Below are positions 52,727 to 60,729 of a stretch of DNA of 64,000 bases, in pieces. This DNA is from Kitasatospora sp. A2-31 (GTDB lineage Bacteria > Actinomycetota > Actinomycetes > Streptomycetales > Streptomycetaceae). The stretch lies in the NCBI RefSeq assembly GCF_022288725.1, contig NZ_JAKNTA010000006.1, forward strand, positions 127,278 to 191,277, given 5' to 3'. The stretch's first letter is position 1; every line of letters starts with the position of its first letter. Below the pieces are notes generated by a model. The model did not search any database. It was not told where the DNA came from and saw only the letters and a program-made list of their open reading frames with translations. The position numbers and the translations under genes are program-made.

Positions 52727-53118
52727 CCGGCGCTCCCCTCTGCCGACGTCTTGACCGTTCCTGGGAGTTTCCTGGGAACAATTCAACCGGACCGGACTTT
52801 ATGACACATCCATACGATGGTCGTACCGGCACCCGCCGATCGGCAGGGTCGCGGATCCCGGGCCTGCTCCGACCAGGACGGCGATCACCCGGAGGGAGCA
52901 GTGACCGCCGCGGGCACGCCCCGCACGTCCATCGACAACATCGGACGGCGATCCGGTTGCATCAATCGGGCGATCGATTCCGATCGTCCGTGGTGAACCG
53001 ACGACTGATCGCGCCCACATGCCATGCTGACCCCGCTCAAAGGTCTATCACCGCACTTGTCTGACCGGGCAGTTGTCCGAACGGGCCCGGGCGACGGTAC
53101 CCCACGAACGGAGTGACC

Positions 53119-54429
53119 ATGGACGCTCTCTCCCGTCGGACCCTGCTGGCCGCCGGTGCCGCGACCGCAGCCACCCTCGCGGCCGGCTGCGCCGGGAACG
53201 GCGGGGGCACCGGCGGGAAGGCGGCACCGGTCCCGACCGACCCGGCGGCGGACCGGGCCGGAGCGGGCGACACCCCGAAGCCCCCGGCCACCCTGATCGG
53301 CGACGGCTCCACCTCGGACACCGGCCCGCAGCCCCGCCAGCCCACCGCCGAGCCGCTGAAGCCCGGCGAGCCCCCGCCGCAGTTCGTGGTCTTCTCCTGG
53401 GACGGCGCCGGCGAGCTGGACAACCGCCTGTTCGGCCGGTTCCGCCGGCTCGCCCGGGAGCACAACGCGTCGATGACCTTCTTCCTGAGCGGTCTCTACC
53501 TGCTGCCGGAGTCCAAGAAGGACCTCTACCGGCCGCCGCAGCACAAGGTCGGCGCCTCCGACATCGGGTACCTCAGCGACCAGCACATCCGCGACACGCT
53601 GGAGAACCTGCACGCGGCCTGGCTGGAGGGGCACGAGATCGGCACCCACTTCAACGGGCACTTCTGCGGTGCCACCGGCGTCGGCAGGTGGTCACCGGAG
53701 GAGTGGGACAGCGAGATCCAGCAGGCGATGGACTTCGTCATGAACTGGCGGACCAACACCGGCTTCACCGACCTGCCGGCGCTGCCCTTCGACTACCGCC
53801 GGGAGCTGATCGGCAGCCGCACCCCCTGTCTGGAGGGCCAGCGCAACCTGCTGCCGACCGCGGCCAAGCGCGGCTGGCGCTACGACAGCAGCGGCAACGG
53901 CACCCAGGTCTGGCCGCAGAAGATCCAGGGCGGGGCGCTGTGGGACCTCCCGTTGCAGTCCATCCCCTTCCCCGGGCACACCTTCCAGGTGCTGTCGATG
54001 GACTACAACATCATGTTCAACCAGTCCGGCAGCAACACCAAGGCGGACCCGGCGCTCCACCCGGCGTACCAGGCGCAGGCCCGGGACGCCTACCTGATGG
54101 GCTTCGAACGGGCGTACACCACCAACCGGGCGCCGTACATCATCGGCAACCACTTCGAGCAGTGGAACGGCGGCATCTACATGAACGCCGTCGAGGACGC
54201 GCTCAAGGCGATCGCCGGCCGGCCCGAGGTCCGGCTGGTCTCCTTCCGCCAGCTGGTGGACTGGCTGGACGCCCAGGACCCGGCGGTGCTGCGCAAGCTG
54301 CAGGGCCTCGCGCAGGGCCAGGCCCCGGCCGGCGGATGGGAGGCGTTCCTCGGCTCCCCCGGTCCGGCCGCCACCGGCGCCCCCTCGACCGCACCGGCGA
54401 GCGCCGACGTCCCCGCCGGCGGGAAGTGA
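53119..54429 (+). CDS. Tat-type lipoprotein with polysaccharide-deacetylase-like domain
   Basis: A 436-residue secreted lipoprotein: twin Arg (SRRTLLAAGAATAATLAAGC) and lipobox LAAGC, a 55-residue flexible linker, and a NodB-like barrel (VVFSWDGAGELDN, HEIGTHFNGHFCG, PFPGHTFQVLSMDYNIMFN, PYIIGNHFEQWNGGIYMNAV). The metal-binding Asp and His residues of CE4 deacetylases are only partly visible, so catalytic activity on chitin or peptidoglycan is probable but not certain. ATG 53119 with GGAG five bases upstream. It is divergent from the sortase operon. Confidence 0.85.
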   Translation: MDALSRRTLLAAGAATAATLAAGCAGNGGGTGGKAAPVPTDPAADRAGAGDTPKPPATLIGDGSTSDTGPQPRQPTAEPLKPGEPPPQFVVFSWDGAGELDNRLFGRFRRLAREHNASMTFFLSGLYLLPESKKDLYRPPQHKVGASDIGYLSDQHIRDTLENLHAAWLEGHEIGTHFNGHFCGATGVGRWSPEEWDSEIQQAMDFVMNWRTNTGFTDLPALPFDYRRELIGSRTPCLEGQRNLLPTAAKRGWRYDSSGNGTQVWPQKIQGGALWDLPLQSIPFPGHTFQVLSMDYNIMFNQSGSNTKADPALHPAYQAQARDAYLMGFERAYTTNRAPYIIGNHFEQWNGGIYMNAVEDALKAIAGRPEVRLVSFRQLVDWLDAQDPAVLRKLQGLAQGQAPAGGWEAFLGSPGPAATGAPSTAPASADVPAGGK

Positions 54430-54431
54430 CG

Positions 54432-55868
54432 TCAGGCCTTCCGCACCCGGCCGGACACCAGGGCGCCCAGCAGCGCCACCCCGGTCATGGTCAGGAAGAT
54501 CACCGCGAACGCGCCGGACGAGCCGGCGCCCCCGGCCCCCTCCTGGGCGGCGGCCACGGAGCCGCCGCCCAGCGCCGCGAAGAGCACCCCGGCGAGGCCG
54601 ACCAGCAGCACGTTGCCGAGCGCGTCGCTCATCTGCAGCGAGGCGGAGTTGGCCCCGGCGTCCTCCGGCGCGGAGAGCCGCATCATCAGCACGCTGATGC
54701 TCGCCACCGCCAGGCCCATCCCGATCCCGCCGACGCCCCAGGCCGCCGCCGCCACCCAGGCCGGCACCGCCGGGACCAGCACCAGCGCCGCCCCCGCGAT
54801 CGCCACCGCGGTCAGCACGAACCCGCCGCGGATCATCGCCTCCCGGTACCGCTCCGCACCCGGCCGCCCCTGCAGCATCGAGCCCAGCGCCCAGGAGAGC
54901 CCGCCGCTGGTCAGCGTCAGCCCGGCGAGCGTCGGCGACAGGTCGCGCTGGGTGACCATCATCAGCGGGATGAAGGCCTCCGCCGCGAAGAACGCGCCCG
55001 CCGCCACGCCGCGCAGCAGGATCACCGTCGGCAGGCCGCGCCCGGCCCGCAGCGTCCCGGCGGGCAGCAGCCCCAGCACCGCGGGCGCCAGCAGTGCCGC
55101 CCCGGCGGCGGCCGGGAGCAGGCCCAGCAGGTCCAGCCGCTGGCCGGCGTACTGCAGCAGGCCCGCACCGACCGCGGCCATCGCGGCCAGCAGGGTGCGC
55201 CGGCGGTCGAAGTCCGCGCCCGCCGCCACCGGCTGCGCCCGCTCCGAACGCCGTAGAGCCGGGCCCATCACCGCGAGCGGCAGCAGGATCAGCACCGGGA
55301 CGGCGAGGAAGACCCAGCGCCAGCCGAGGTGCTGGGTGACGGCACCGGAGACCACCGGGCCGACGATCGAGGGCAGCACCCAGGCCGCCGAGAAGGCCGC
55401 GAACACCGCCGGACGCAGCCGCTCCGGGTAGGCCCGGCCGACCACCACGTACAGCGCCACGATGACCAGCCCGCCGCCCAGGCCCTGGACGGCACGCCCG
55501 GCGACGAAGACCCACATCCCGGGCGCCGCCCCGGCCACCACCAGCCCGGCGCCGAACACCGCGATGCCCGTGAACAGCGGCTGCAGCGGCCCGCGCCGGT
55601 CGCACCACTGGCCGGAGACGACCAGGGCGAACAGCGTGGTGGTGAAGTAGCCGGAGAACGCGAAGGCGTAGAGGCCCAGGCCGTCCAGCTGGCGGGCGGC
55701 GACCGGCATCGCGGTGTTGACCGCCGTCGCCTCGAAGGCCAGCAGCAGGACCACGGAGACGATGCCCAGGGTCAGCGCCCGGTAGGGGCCGCTGAGCACT
55801 CCGCCCGAGTCGGTCTCTTCGCTGGGTGCCGGAACGGAGTCGACCGAGGTGGGGGAGGCTGTGGTCAT
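54432..55868 (-). CDS. MFS transporter (DHA2-like)
   Basis: A 478-residue major-facilitator protein with about 14 TM segments. Motif A-like QWCDRRGPLQPL follows TM2 and GRAVQGLGGGLVIVALYVVVGRAYPERLRPAVFAAFSAAWVLPSIVGPVVSG matches the drug-efflux branch (motif C: GPVVSG). Substrate unknown. ATG 55868 (second Met) chosen; 55877 is possible. The stop of the convergent deacetylase-like gene is only two bases away. Its 5' region has TTACGATGTTACGTAT, a pair of TTACG half-sites that could be a MarR/TetR operator. Confidence 0.9.
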   Translation of the reverse strand: MTTASPTSVDSVPAPSEETDSGGVLSGPYRALTLGIVSVVLLLAFEATAVNTAMPVAARQLDGLGLYAFAFSGYFTTTLFALVVSGQWCDRRGPLQPLFTGIAVFGAGLVVAGAAPGMWVFVAGRAVQGLGGGLVIVALYVVVGRAYPERLRPAVFAAFSAAWVLPSIVGPVVSGAVTQHLGWRWVFLAVPVLILLPLAVMGPALRRSERAQPVAAGADFDRRRTLLAAMAAVGAGLLQYAGQRLDLLGLLPAAAGAALLAPAVLGLLPAGTLRAGRGLPTVILLRGVAAGAFFAAEAFIPLMMVTQRDLSPTLAGLTLTSGGLSWALGSMLQGRPGAERYREAMIRGGFVLTAVAIAGAALVLVPAVPAWVAAAAWGVGGIGMGLAVASISVLMMRLSAPEDAGANSASLQMSDALGNVLLVGLAGVLFAALGGGSVAAAQEGAGGAGSSGAFAVIFLTMTGVALLGALVSGRVRKA

Positions 55869-55983
55869 ACGTAACATCGTAAGACCCGTCCGCTCGCATG
55901 ACCCCTGACTGTCGGGCTTGATCGACTCCCCGCCCGGGCCGGGGCACGGCGTTCGCCCGCGCGGGCCGGGGCCGGCCGCCGGG

Positions 55984-56298
55984 TCAGTGCAGCGCCTTGA
56001 GGCCCACCACGCCGGAGACGATCAGCAGCAGGCAGCCGATCCGCGCCACGGTGGCGGCGTCGCCCAGCACCGCCATCCCGTACAGCGCCGTGCCGACCGC
56101 GCCGATGCCGACCCAGACCGCATAGCCGGTGCCGATCGGGATCGAGCGCATCGCGTACGCCAGGCCGCCCATGCTCAGGGCCAGCGCGACGCCGAAGACG
56201 AGGGTGGGGACGAGCCGGGAGAAGCCCTTGGAGGACTCCAGGGCCACCGCCCAGACGGTCTCCAGGACACCCGAGACGATCAGAACGAGCCACGCCAT
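55984..56298 (-). CDS. gdx: SMR-family guanidinium exporter (Gdx/SugE)
   Basis: A 104-residue four-TM transporter: MAWLVLIVSGVLETVWA with the central Glu13 and Trp16 of the SugE/Gdx subtype, then SMGGLAYAMRSIPIGTGYAVWVGIGAVGT and the C-terminal VVGLKALH. Gdx proteins export guanidinium in exchange for protons as dual-topology dimers. A guanidine-III riboswitch lies upstream, so the assignment is better than from protein alone. GGAGG lies ten bases before ATG 56298. Confidence 0.95.
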   Translation of the reverse strand: MAWLVLIVSGVLETVWAVALESSKGFSRLVPTLVFGVALALSMGGLAYAMRSIPIGTGYAVWVGIGAVGTALYGMAVLGDAATVARIGCLLLIVSGVVGLKALH

Positions 56299-56345
56299 GG
56301 CGATCGGACCTCCGCAGTCAGCAGCGGCCGGGTTGCCGCTGTACT

Positions 56346-56385
56346 GCGCCGTCTTGTCGTCACCGGGTACGACGCGCTCGTCCGG
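56346..56385 (-). ncRNA. guanidine-III (ykkC-III) riboswitch
   Basis: Minus strand 56385-56346 reads CCGGACGAGCGCGTCG, then TACCCGGTGACGACAAGACG, then GCGC. This follows the guanidine-III consensus almost base for base (Thermobifida fusca aptamer CCGGACGAGGTGCGCCGTAC ... ACAAGACGGCGC). The element pairs as a class H pseudoknot and turns on translation or transcription of the exporter when guanidine binds. It lies 48 bp before the gdx start. A -10-like TACGGT (56420-56415) lies upstream. Confidence 0.92.
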
Positions 56386-56454
56386 GGCGGCCGGATCGGG
56401 GCCACCTGTCTTCGACCGTAGCACAGCCCGCCATGCAGAATTTACAAAGGGATA

Positions 56455-56484
56455 TTGACGGTCCGCCGCGGCGTCCGCGAAGAT
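56455..56484 (+). promoter_or_regulatory. likely promoter of the Cys-rich ORF/tRNA-Cys unit
   Basis: TTGACG (56455-56460) and GAAGAT (56479-56484) are separated by 18 bp and lie about 40 bp before the Cys-rich ORF. The -35 is good and the -10 weak. It is divergent from the gdx promoter. Confidence 0.45.
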
Positions 56485-56522
56485 GAATTCACCAACACGG
56501 CGGACGACGACAGGAGTCGGAA

Positions 56523-56615
56523 ATGGACAGGAAGACGGTGGCCCCCGCTGCGCCCCGCACCTGTGCCGCGGCTCCCCGCTGTTGTCGCACCTGTCGCTGC
56601 TGCCGCTGCGCCTGA
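56523..56615 (+). CDS. cysteine-rich 30-residue leader-like ORF before tRNA-Cys
   Basis: An ORF with CAGGAG six bases before ATG encodes 30 residues with seven Cys (positions 14, 20, 21, 24, 26, 27, 29), six of them in the last eleven residues, interleaved with Arg. Four of the Cys codons are TGT, an uncommon choice in this GC-rich genome. It ends 77 bp before the tRNA-Cys gene on the same strand. It lacks the R-x-H-x-D signature of sulfur-gene leaders. The arrangement suggests a translated attenuator sensing charged tRNA-Cys, or a tiny metal-binding peptide; the role is inference. Confidence 0.6.
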   Translation: MDRKTVAPAAPRTCAAAPRCCRTCRCCRCA

Positions 56616-56637
56616 ACGCGCCCGCAGTCCAGCTCCT

Positions 56638-56655
56638 CGGGCCGCTTCCGGCCCG
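56638..56655 (+). terminator. hairpin between Cys-rich ORF and tRNA-Cys
   Basis: CGGGCCG (56638-56644), loop CTTC, CGGCCCG (56649-56655). It starts 22 bases after the Cys-rich ORF stop, where a stalled or finishing ribosome could influence folding. There is no T-run; flanks are C-rich. An 11-bp direct repeat AGCTCTACCCC follows at 56669-56690. Confidence 0.5.
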
Positions 56656-56692
56656 GCTCCACACACCCAGCTCTACCCCAGCTCTACCCCAC

Positions 56693-56764
56693 GGCCGTGT
56701 GCCCGAGTGGTTCAGGGGACCGCCTGCAAAGCGGTTTACACGGGTTCGAATCCCGTCATGGCCT
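56693..56764 (+). tRNA. tRNA-Cys (anticodon GCA)
   Basis: The acceptor GGCCGTG (56693-56699) pairs with CATGGCC (56757-56763), including one G-T pair. The anticodon stem ACCGC/GCGGT encloses CTGCAAA with GCA at 56726-56728. Discriminator T at 56764 is typical for cysteine, and CCA is encoded at 56765-56767. Confidence 0.95.
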
Positions 56765-56773
56765 CCACGAAAG

Positions 56774-56814
56774 CGAATTGCCGGTCGGCGCGAAATGCGC
56801 CGACCGGCAATTCG
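56774..56814 (+). terminator. perfect hairpin after tRNA-Cys
   Basis: Arms 56774-56791 and 56797-56814 are exact 18-bp complements (CGAATTGCCGGTCGGCGC) around GAAAT. It lies seven bases after the encoded CCA. Confidence 0.88.
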
Positions 56815-56866
56815 TCGTGCAATCGACCAGGAATTCCCGCACCGGCCGTCCGAAAGCGGGCCGGGC

Positions 56867-56930
56867 GCGGTTACGGGCCGCCGGAAGCGGTTGCGGGCCG
56901 CCGGGAGCGGTTGCGGGCCGGGCGCGGTTG
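56867..56930. repeat. 20-bp tandem repeat, three copies
   Basis: The unit GCGGTTGCGGGCCGCCGGGA (with variants) begins at 56867, 56887 and 56907, and a fourth partial copy at 56924. It lies between the tRNA-Cys terminator and the 3' end of the molybdenum hydroxylase operon. Confidence 0.85.
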
Positions 56931-56947
56931 CACCCGGCCCGGCACGC

Positions 56948-59275
56948 TCAGGCCGTGACGGCGTCCTCGGGCCGGATCGGCAGGCGGCCGACGGGCAGCC
57001 CGGTGGCCGCGCGGACCGCCGCCGCCACCGCCGCCGGGGCGACCACGGCCGGAACCGCGCTGACCGCCTTGGCGCCGAAGGTGGCCACCACGTCCCGCTC
57101 CTCCAGCAGGGCCGCGATCCGCACCTCCGGCGTGTCCAGCGAGGTCGGCATCCGGTAGCCGGTCAGCGAGGGGTTGACCAGCAGGCCGCCCTCGGTGCGC
57201 AGCTCCTCCAGCAGGGCCAGGCCGACGCCCTGGGCGACACCCGCCTCGATGCGGTCCTCGATCTGACGCGGGTTGAGCGCCCGGCCGACGTCCTGGGCGA
57301 CCGTCACGTCCACCACCCGCACCGCACCGAGCTCGATGTCCACGTCCACCACCGCCCGCATCGCGCAGAAGGCGATGGAGACGAAGGCGTCGCCCTGGCC
57401 GGCCTCGTCCAGCGGCTCGGTCGGGTGCGGCCGGCACTGGGCGGTCGCCCAGAGCTCCTTGCCCTCCAGCGCCTCGGCGACCGGCATGCCGAGCACCCCG
57501 TCGTAGGACGTGATCTTGCCGTCGGCGATCTGCAGCAGCTCGGCCGACATCCCGAAGTTGGCGGCGATCGGCTGCAGCAGCTGGTGGCGGACCATCAACG
57601 CGGCCCGCTCCACCGCACCGCCGGAGACCCAGGTGTGCCGGCCGCGCGCGGAGGGGCCGGCGATCGACTGGTCGCTGTCGGCCGGAGCGATGTAGACCTC
57701 GCTGACGCCCAGCACCGACTGCACGATCTGCCGGGCCAGCGTGGCGAAGCCCTGGCCGGAGTCGACGGCGGCGCAGATCACCGTGGCGTGGTCGCCGCTG
57801 ACCCGGACCGTCGCGGTCGAGACCTCGTCCTCGCCCTCGGCCCCCAGCATGTGCACCATGCCCACCGCGTAGCCGATGCCGCGCCGGACCGCCGCCGGGT
57901 CGCCGGCGCCGCCCGGACCGCCCGGCAGCAGCCACTCGGCGTCCGGGTCGTCCACCGGGAGCGCGGGCAGCGGCTCGGAGGAGACCGCGTCCAGCAGTGC
58001 GGCCACCGGCGCGGGGCAGGTGACGGCCTGTCCGGTGGGCATCGGGTCGCCGGTGGCCATCGCGTTGCGGCGGCGGATCTCCACCGGGTCCACACCGACC
58101 CGGGCGGCCAGCTGGTCGAGCTGCGACTCGTAGGCGAAGCACGCCTGCAGGGCGCCCTCGCCGCGCATCCGGCCGGCCGGCGGGTTGTTGGTGCGCACCG
58201 CCCAGGCGTCCACGAAGACGTTCGGGCAGACGTAGGGGCCGACCGAGAACGCGGTGGCGGCGGCCAGCGCCTCGGCCGAGACGTCCGCGTACGCGCCGCC
58301 GTCCAGCAGGATCTGCGCCTCGACCTTGACCAGCTTGCCCTCGGCGTCGGCGTGGTGGCGGTAGCGCAGCAGGGCGGGGTGGCGCGAGGTGTGGGTGTGG
58401 AAGGACTCCTCGCGGGTGAGGGTCATCTTCACCGGCCGCCCGGTGCGCAGCGCCAGCAGCGCCAGGGTGACCTGGAAGGAGAGGTCCTCGCGGTCGGAGG
58501 TGGCCCCGGGCACGCCGGTGACCACCAGCCGGACCCGGTCCGGCTCCAGACCGAGGCAACCGGCGGTGCGGTCGCGGTCGCCGTGCGGGTCGGTGGAGGA
58601 CAGGTGCAGTTCCACGCCGCCGTCCGGGCGCGGCACGGCGAGGCCGGCCTCGGCACCGAGCGGCGCCGGGTCCTGCCGGCCGACCTGGTAGAGGCCCTCG
58701 ACCACGATCTCGCCGACCGCCTCGGGGTCCCCGGTGCGCAGCGGCAGATGCCGGAACAGGTTGCCGTCCGGATGCAGCGGCGCGGCGGTGAAGGCCTGCT
58801 CGGGGTCGGTGACGGCCTCCAGCGGCTCGTAGTCGACGGCGATCAGACCGACGGCGAGGCGGGCGGTGTCCGGGTGGTCGGCGGCGACCGCCGCGACCGG
58901 CTCGCCGTGGTGGCGGACCACCCCGGCGGCCAGGATCGGCCGGTCGGCGACGACCGGTCCGGCCGGGGCACCGTCGTGGCTGCCGTCCGGGCCTTCCGGC
59001 AGGTCGGCGGCGGTCACCACGGCGTGCACGCCGGGCAGGGCGAGCGCGGCGGAGGTGTCGATGCCCCTGATCCGGGCGTGCGGGTGCGGCGAGCGCAGCA
59101 CCGCACCCCAGAGCAGGCCCTCGGCCCAGAGGTCGGCGGCGTACGGGTAGATGCCGAGCGCCTTGGGCAGCGCGTCGCTGCGCAGCGGGGAGCTGCCGAG
59201 CCCGAACGGCTCCGGTGCGCCGCCCTCGCCGCCGTCCTGCTGGGGTGCTGCGCCGATGTCGGTAGGCGACGTCAT
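56948..59275 (-). CDS. xanthine dehydrogenase-family molybdenum-binding subunit
   Basis: A 775-residue large subunit. The N-terminal domain (LWAEGLLWGAVLRSPHPHARIRGIDTSAALALPGVHAVVTAADLP, residues about 49-93) and the molybdopterin-binding part (DREDLSFQVTLALLALRTGRPVKMTLTREESFHTHTSRHP; GGAYADVSAEAL) fit xanthine/aldehyde-type molybdenum hydroxylases; a catalytic Glu is expected near VAQDVGRALNPRQIEDRIEAGVAQGVGLALLEEL. The substrate is unknown: xanthine dehydrogenase is likely, but CO/aldehyde oxidase-type enzymes share this pattern. It overlaps the FeS gene by 4 bp. Last gene of the operon. Confidence 0.9.
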   Translation of the reverse strand: MTSPTDIGAAPQQDGGEGGAPEPFGLGSSPLRSDALPKALGIYPYAADLWAEGLLWGAVLRSPHPHARIRGIDTSAALALPGVHAVVTAADLPEGPDGSHDGAPAGPVVADRPILAAGVVRHHGEPVAAVAADHPDTARLAVGLIAVDYEPLEAVTDPEQAFTAAPLHPDGNLFRHLPLRTGDPEAVGEIVVEGLYQVGRQDPAPLGAEAGLAVPRPDGGVELHLSSTDPHGDRDRTAGCLGLEPDRVRLVVTGVPGATSDREDLSFQVTLALLALRTGRPVKMTLTREESFHTHTSRHPALLRYRHHADAEGKLVKVEAQILLDGGAYADVSAEALAAATAFSVGPYVCPNVFVDAWAVRTNNPPAGRMRGEGALQACFAYESQLDQLAARVGVDPVEIRRRNAMATGDPMPTGQAVTCPAPVAALLDAVSSEPLPALPVDDPDAEWLLPGGPGGAGDPAAVRRGIGYAVGMVHMLGAEGEDEVSTATVRVSGDHATVICAAVDSGQGFATLARQIVQSVLGVSEVYIAPADSDQSIAGPSARGRHTWVSGGAVERAALMVRHQLLQPIAANFGMSAELLQIADGKITSYDGVLGMPVAEALEGKELWATAQCRPHPTEPLDEAGQGDAFVSIAFCAMRAVVDVDIELGAVRVVDVTVAQDVGRALNPRQIEDRIEAGVAQGVGLALLEELRTEGGLLVNPSLTGYRMPTSLDTPEVRIAALLEERDVVATFGAKAVSAVPAVVAPAAVAAAVRAATGLPVGRLPIRPEDAVTA

Positions 59276-60729
59276 GATGCGTGGTCGTCCTCGGGGAGCC
59301 GGATGCCGTGAGCGGGGGTGGCGCCGTACGGGATGCCGGCGGGGGCGGTGCCCTCGGCCGGGGCGCCGGACGGGGGCGCAGTGACGTACGGCGTGCCGTG
59401 CGCGGGCGTGACGTCGTACCCGGTGCCGTCGTACCCGGTGCCGTCGAACGCGGCGCCGGTGAAGGCGGAGCCGTCGAAGGCCGCGCCCTCGGGGCCCGGG
59501 GCCGGGGTGCCGTGGGCCGGGGTGCCGTGGGCCGGGGTGCCGTGGGCCGGGGTGCCGTGGGCCGGGGTGCCGTGGGCCGGGGTGCCGTGGGCCGGGGTCG
59601 GCTCGTACACCGGGCCGTCGTAGGGCGAGGCGTCGTAGCCGGGCTGCTGCGGGTAGCCCTGGTCCGGGTAGCCGCCCTCCGGCCCGCCGCCGGGCAGGTA
59701 GGTGCCGTGGGCCGGGGTGCCGCCGGGCCCGGCCGGCGCGTAGCCGGCCTGCTCCGGGTAGCCGGCCTGCTCGGGGTAGCCCTGCTGGTCGGGGTAGCCT
59801 GCCTGCTCGGCGTAGCCCTGCTGGTCGGGGAAGCCGGCCTGCTCCGGGAAGCCGGGCTGCGGGTAGTAGCCGGAGGGGTCGCCGCCCTGGGCCGGGATGC
59901 CGTGCACCTGCGGCAGCACCCCGGTGTCGTAGACGCCGGTGTCGTACCCGCCGAGGCCGTCGGGGGTGCCGTACTGCATGCCGACGCCGACGCCGGTGCC
60001 CGCGGTGGTCGGGGTCTCCTCGGCCGGCGGCTGCGGGACGTGCTCGATCCAGGCGTCCTCGTCGGTGTACACCGGCGGGTCGGCCGGCTGCTCCGGCTCC
60101 TCCGGTGCGGCAGCGGCGGCAGCGGGGTCGGCGCCCTCGGCGGCCGCCTCCGCGGCGAGCGCCGCCTCGGCCTCCTCGGCCTCGACCGCGCGGGCGTCGG
60201 CGACGTTCTGCACCGCGGCCAGCACCCCCCGGTAGCCGGTGCAGCGGCAGAGGTTGCCGCAGAGCGCCTGCCGGGCCTCCACCTCGGTGGGCCGGTGGTT
60301 GCGCTGCAGCAGGTCGTGCACGGCCATCGCCATGCCGGGAGCGCAGTAGCCGCACTGCACCGCGCCGGACTCGGCCAGCGCCTGCTGGACGTCGCTGGCG
60401 CCGCCGCCGGCCGACAGACCCTCGACGGTGTTGATCTCGCTGTCCGCCGCCAGCGCGGCCGGGACGAGGCAGCCGGCCACCAGCTGGCCGTCCACCTGCA
60501 CCGAGCAGGCGCCGCACTCGCCCTGCTCGCAGCCGTCCTTGGCGCCGGCCAGGCCGAGCCGCTCGCGCAGCACGTAGAGCAGGCTCTCGCCGATCCAGGC
60601 GTCGGTGACGGGCCGCTCGAAACCGTTGACCCGCAGGGTGTACGAGGCGCAGGGGCGCAGCTCGCGGCTGACCTGCGGCGCGTGGTCGAACGCGCCCGCG
60701 TCGAGGGTCTCGATGGGGTCAGTGGTCAC
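59272..60729 (-). CDS. molybdenum hydroxylase [2Fe-2S] subunit with long repeat tail
   Basis: A 485-residue protein; only the first 175 residues are a normal CoxS/XdhC-type subunit. Plant-type cluster ligands are Cys67, 72, 75 and 87 (DGCEQGECGACSVQVDGQ), and the second cluster is Cys126, 129, 161 and 163 (QCGYCAPGM ... CGNLCRCTG). The remaining 300 residues are low complexity: an Ala/Glu stretch, then GYPEQ/GFPDQ repeats and six THGTPA-type repeats. Normal subunits end near 160-200. Start GTG 60729 overlaps the FAD gene stop by 4 bp. Confidence 0.9.
   Translation of the reverse strand: MTTDPIETLDAGAFDHAPQVSRELRPCASYTLRVNGFERPVTDAWIGESLLYVLRERLGLAGAKDGCEQGECGACSVQVDGQLVAGCLVPAALAADSEINTVEGLSAGGGASDVQQALAESGAVQCGYCAPGMAMAVHDLLQRNHRPTEVEARQALCGNLCRCTGYRGVLAAVQNVADARAVEAEEAEAALAAEAAAEGADPAAAAAAPEEPEQPADPPVYTDEDAWIEHVPQPPAEETPTTAGTGVGVGMQYGTPDGLGGYDTGVYDTGVLPQVHGIPAQGGDPSGYYPQPGFPEQAGFPDQQGYAEQAGYPDQQGYPEQAGYPEQAGYAPAGPGGTPAHGTYLPGGGPEGGYPDQGYPQQPGYDASPYDGPVYEPTPAHGTPAHGTPAHGTPAHGTPAHGTPAHGTPAPGPEGAAFDGSAFTGAAFDGTGYDGTGYDVTPAHGTPYVTAPPSGAPAEGTAPAGIPYGATPAHGIRLPEDDHAS
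59501..59598. repeat. 15-bp tandem repeat array inside the FeS subunit gene
   Basis: Six complete copies of GCCGGGGTGCCGTGG (59501-59590) and a partial seventh encode (GTPAH)n on the minus strand. Because the unit is a multiple of three, the reading frame survives copy-number change. Confidence 0.95.
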
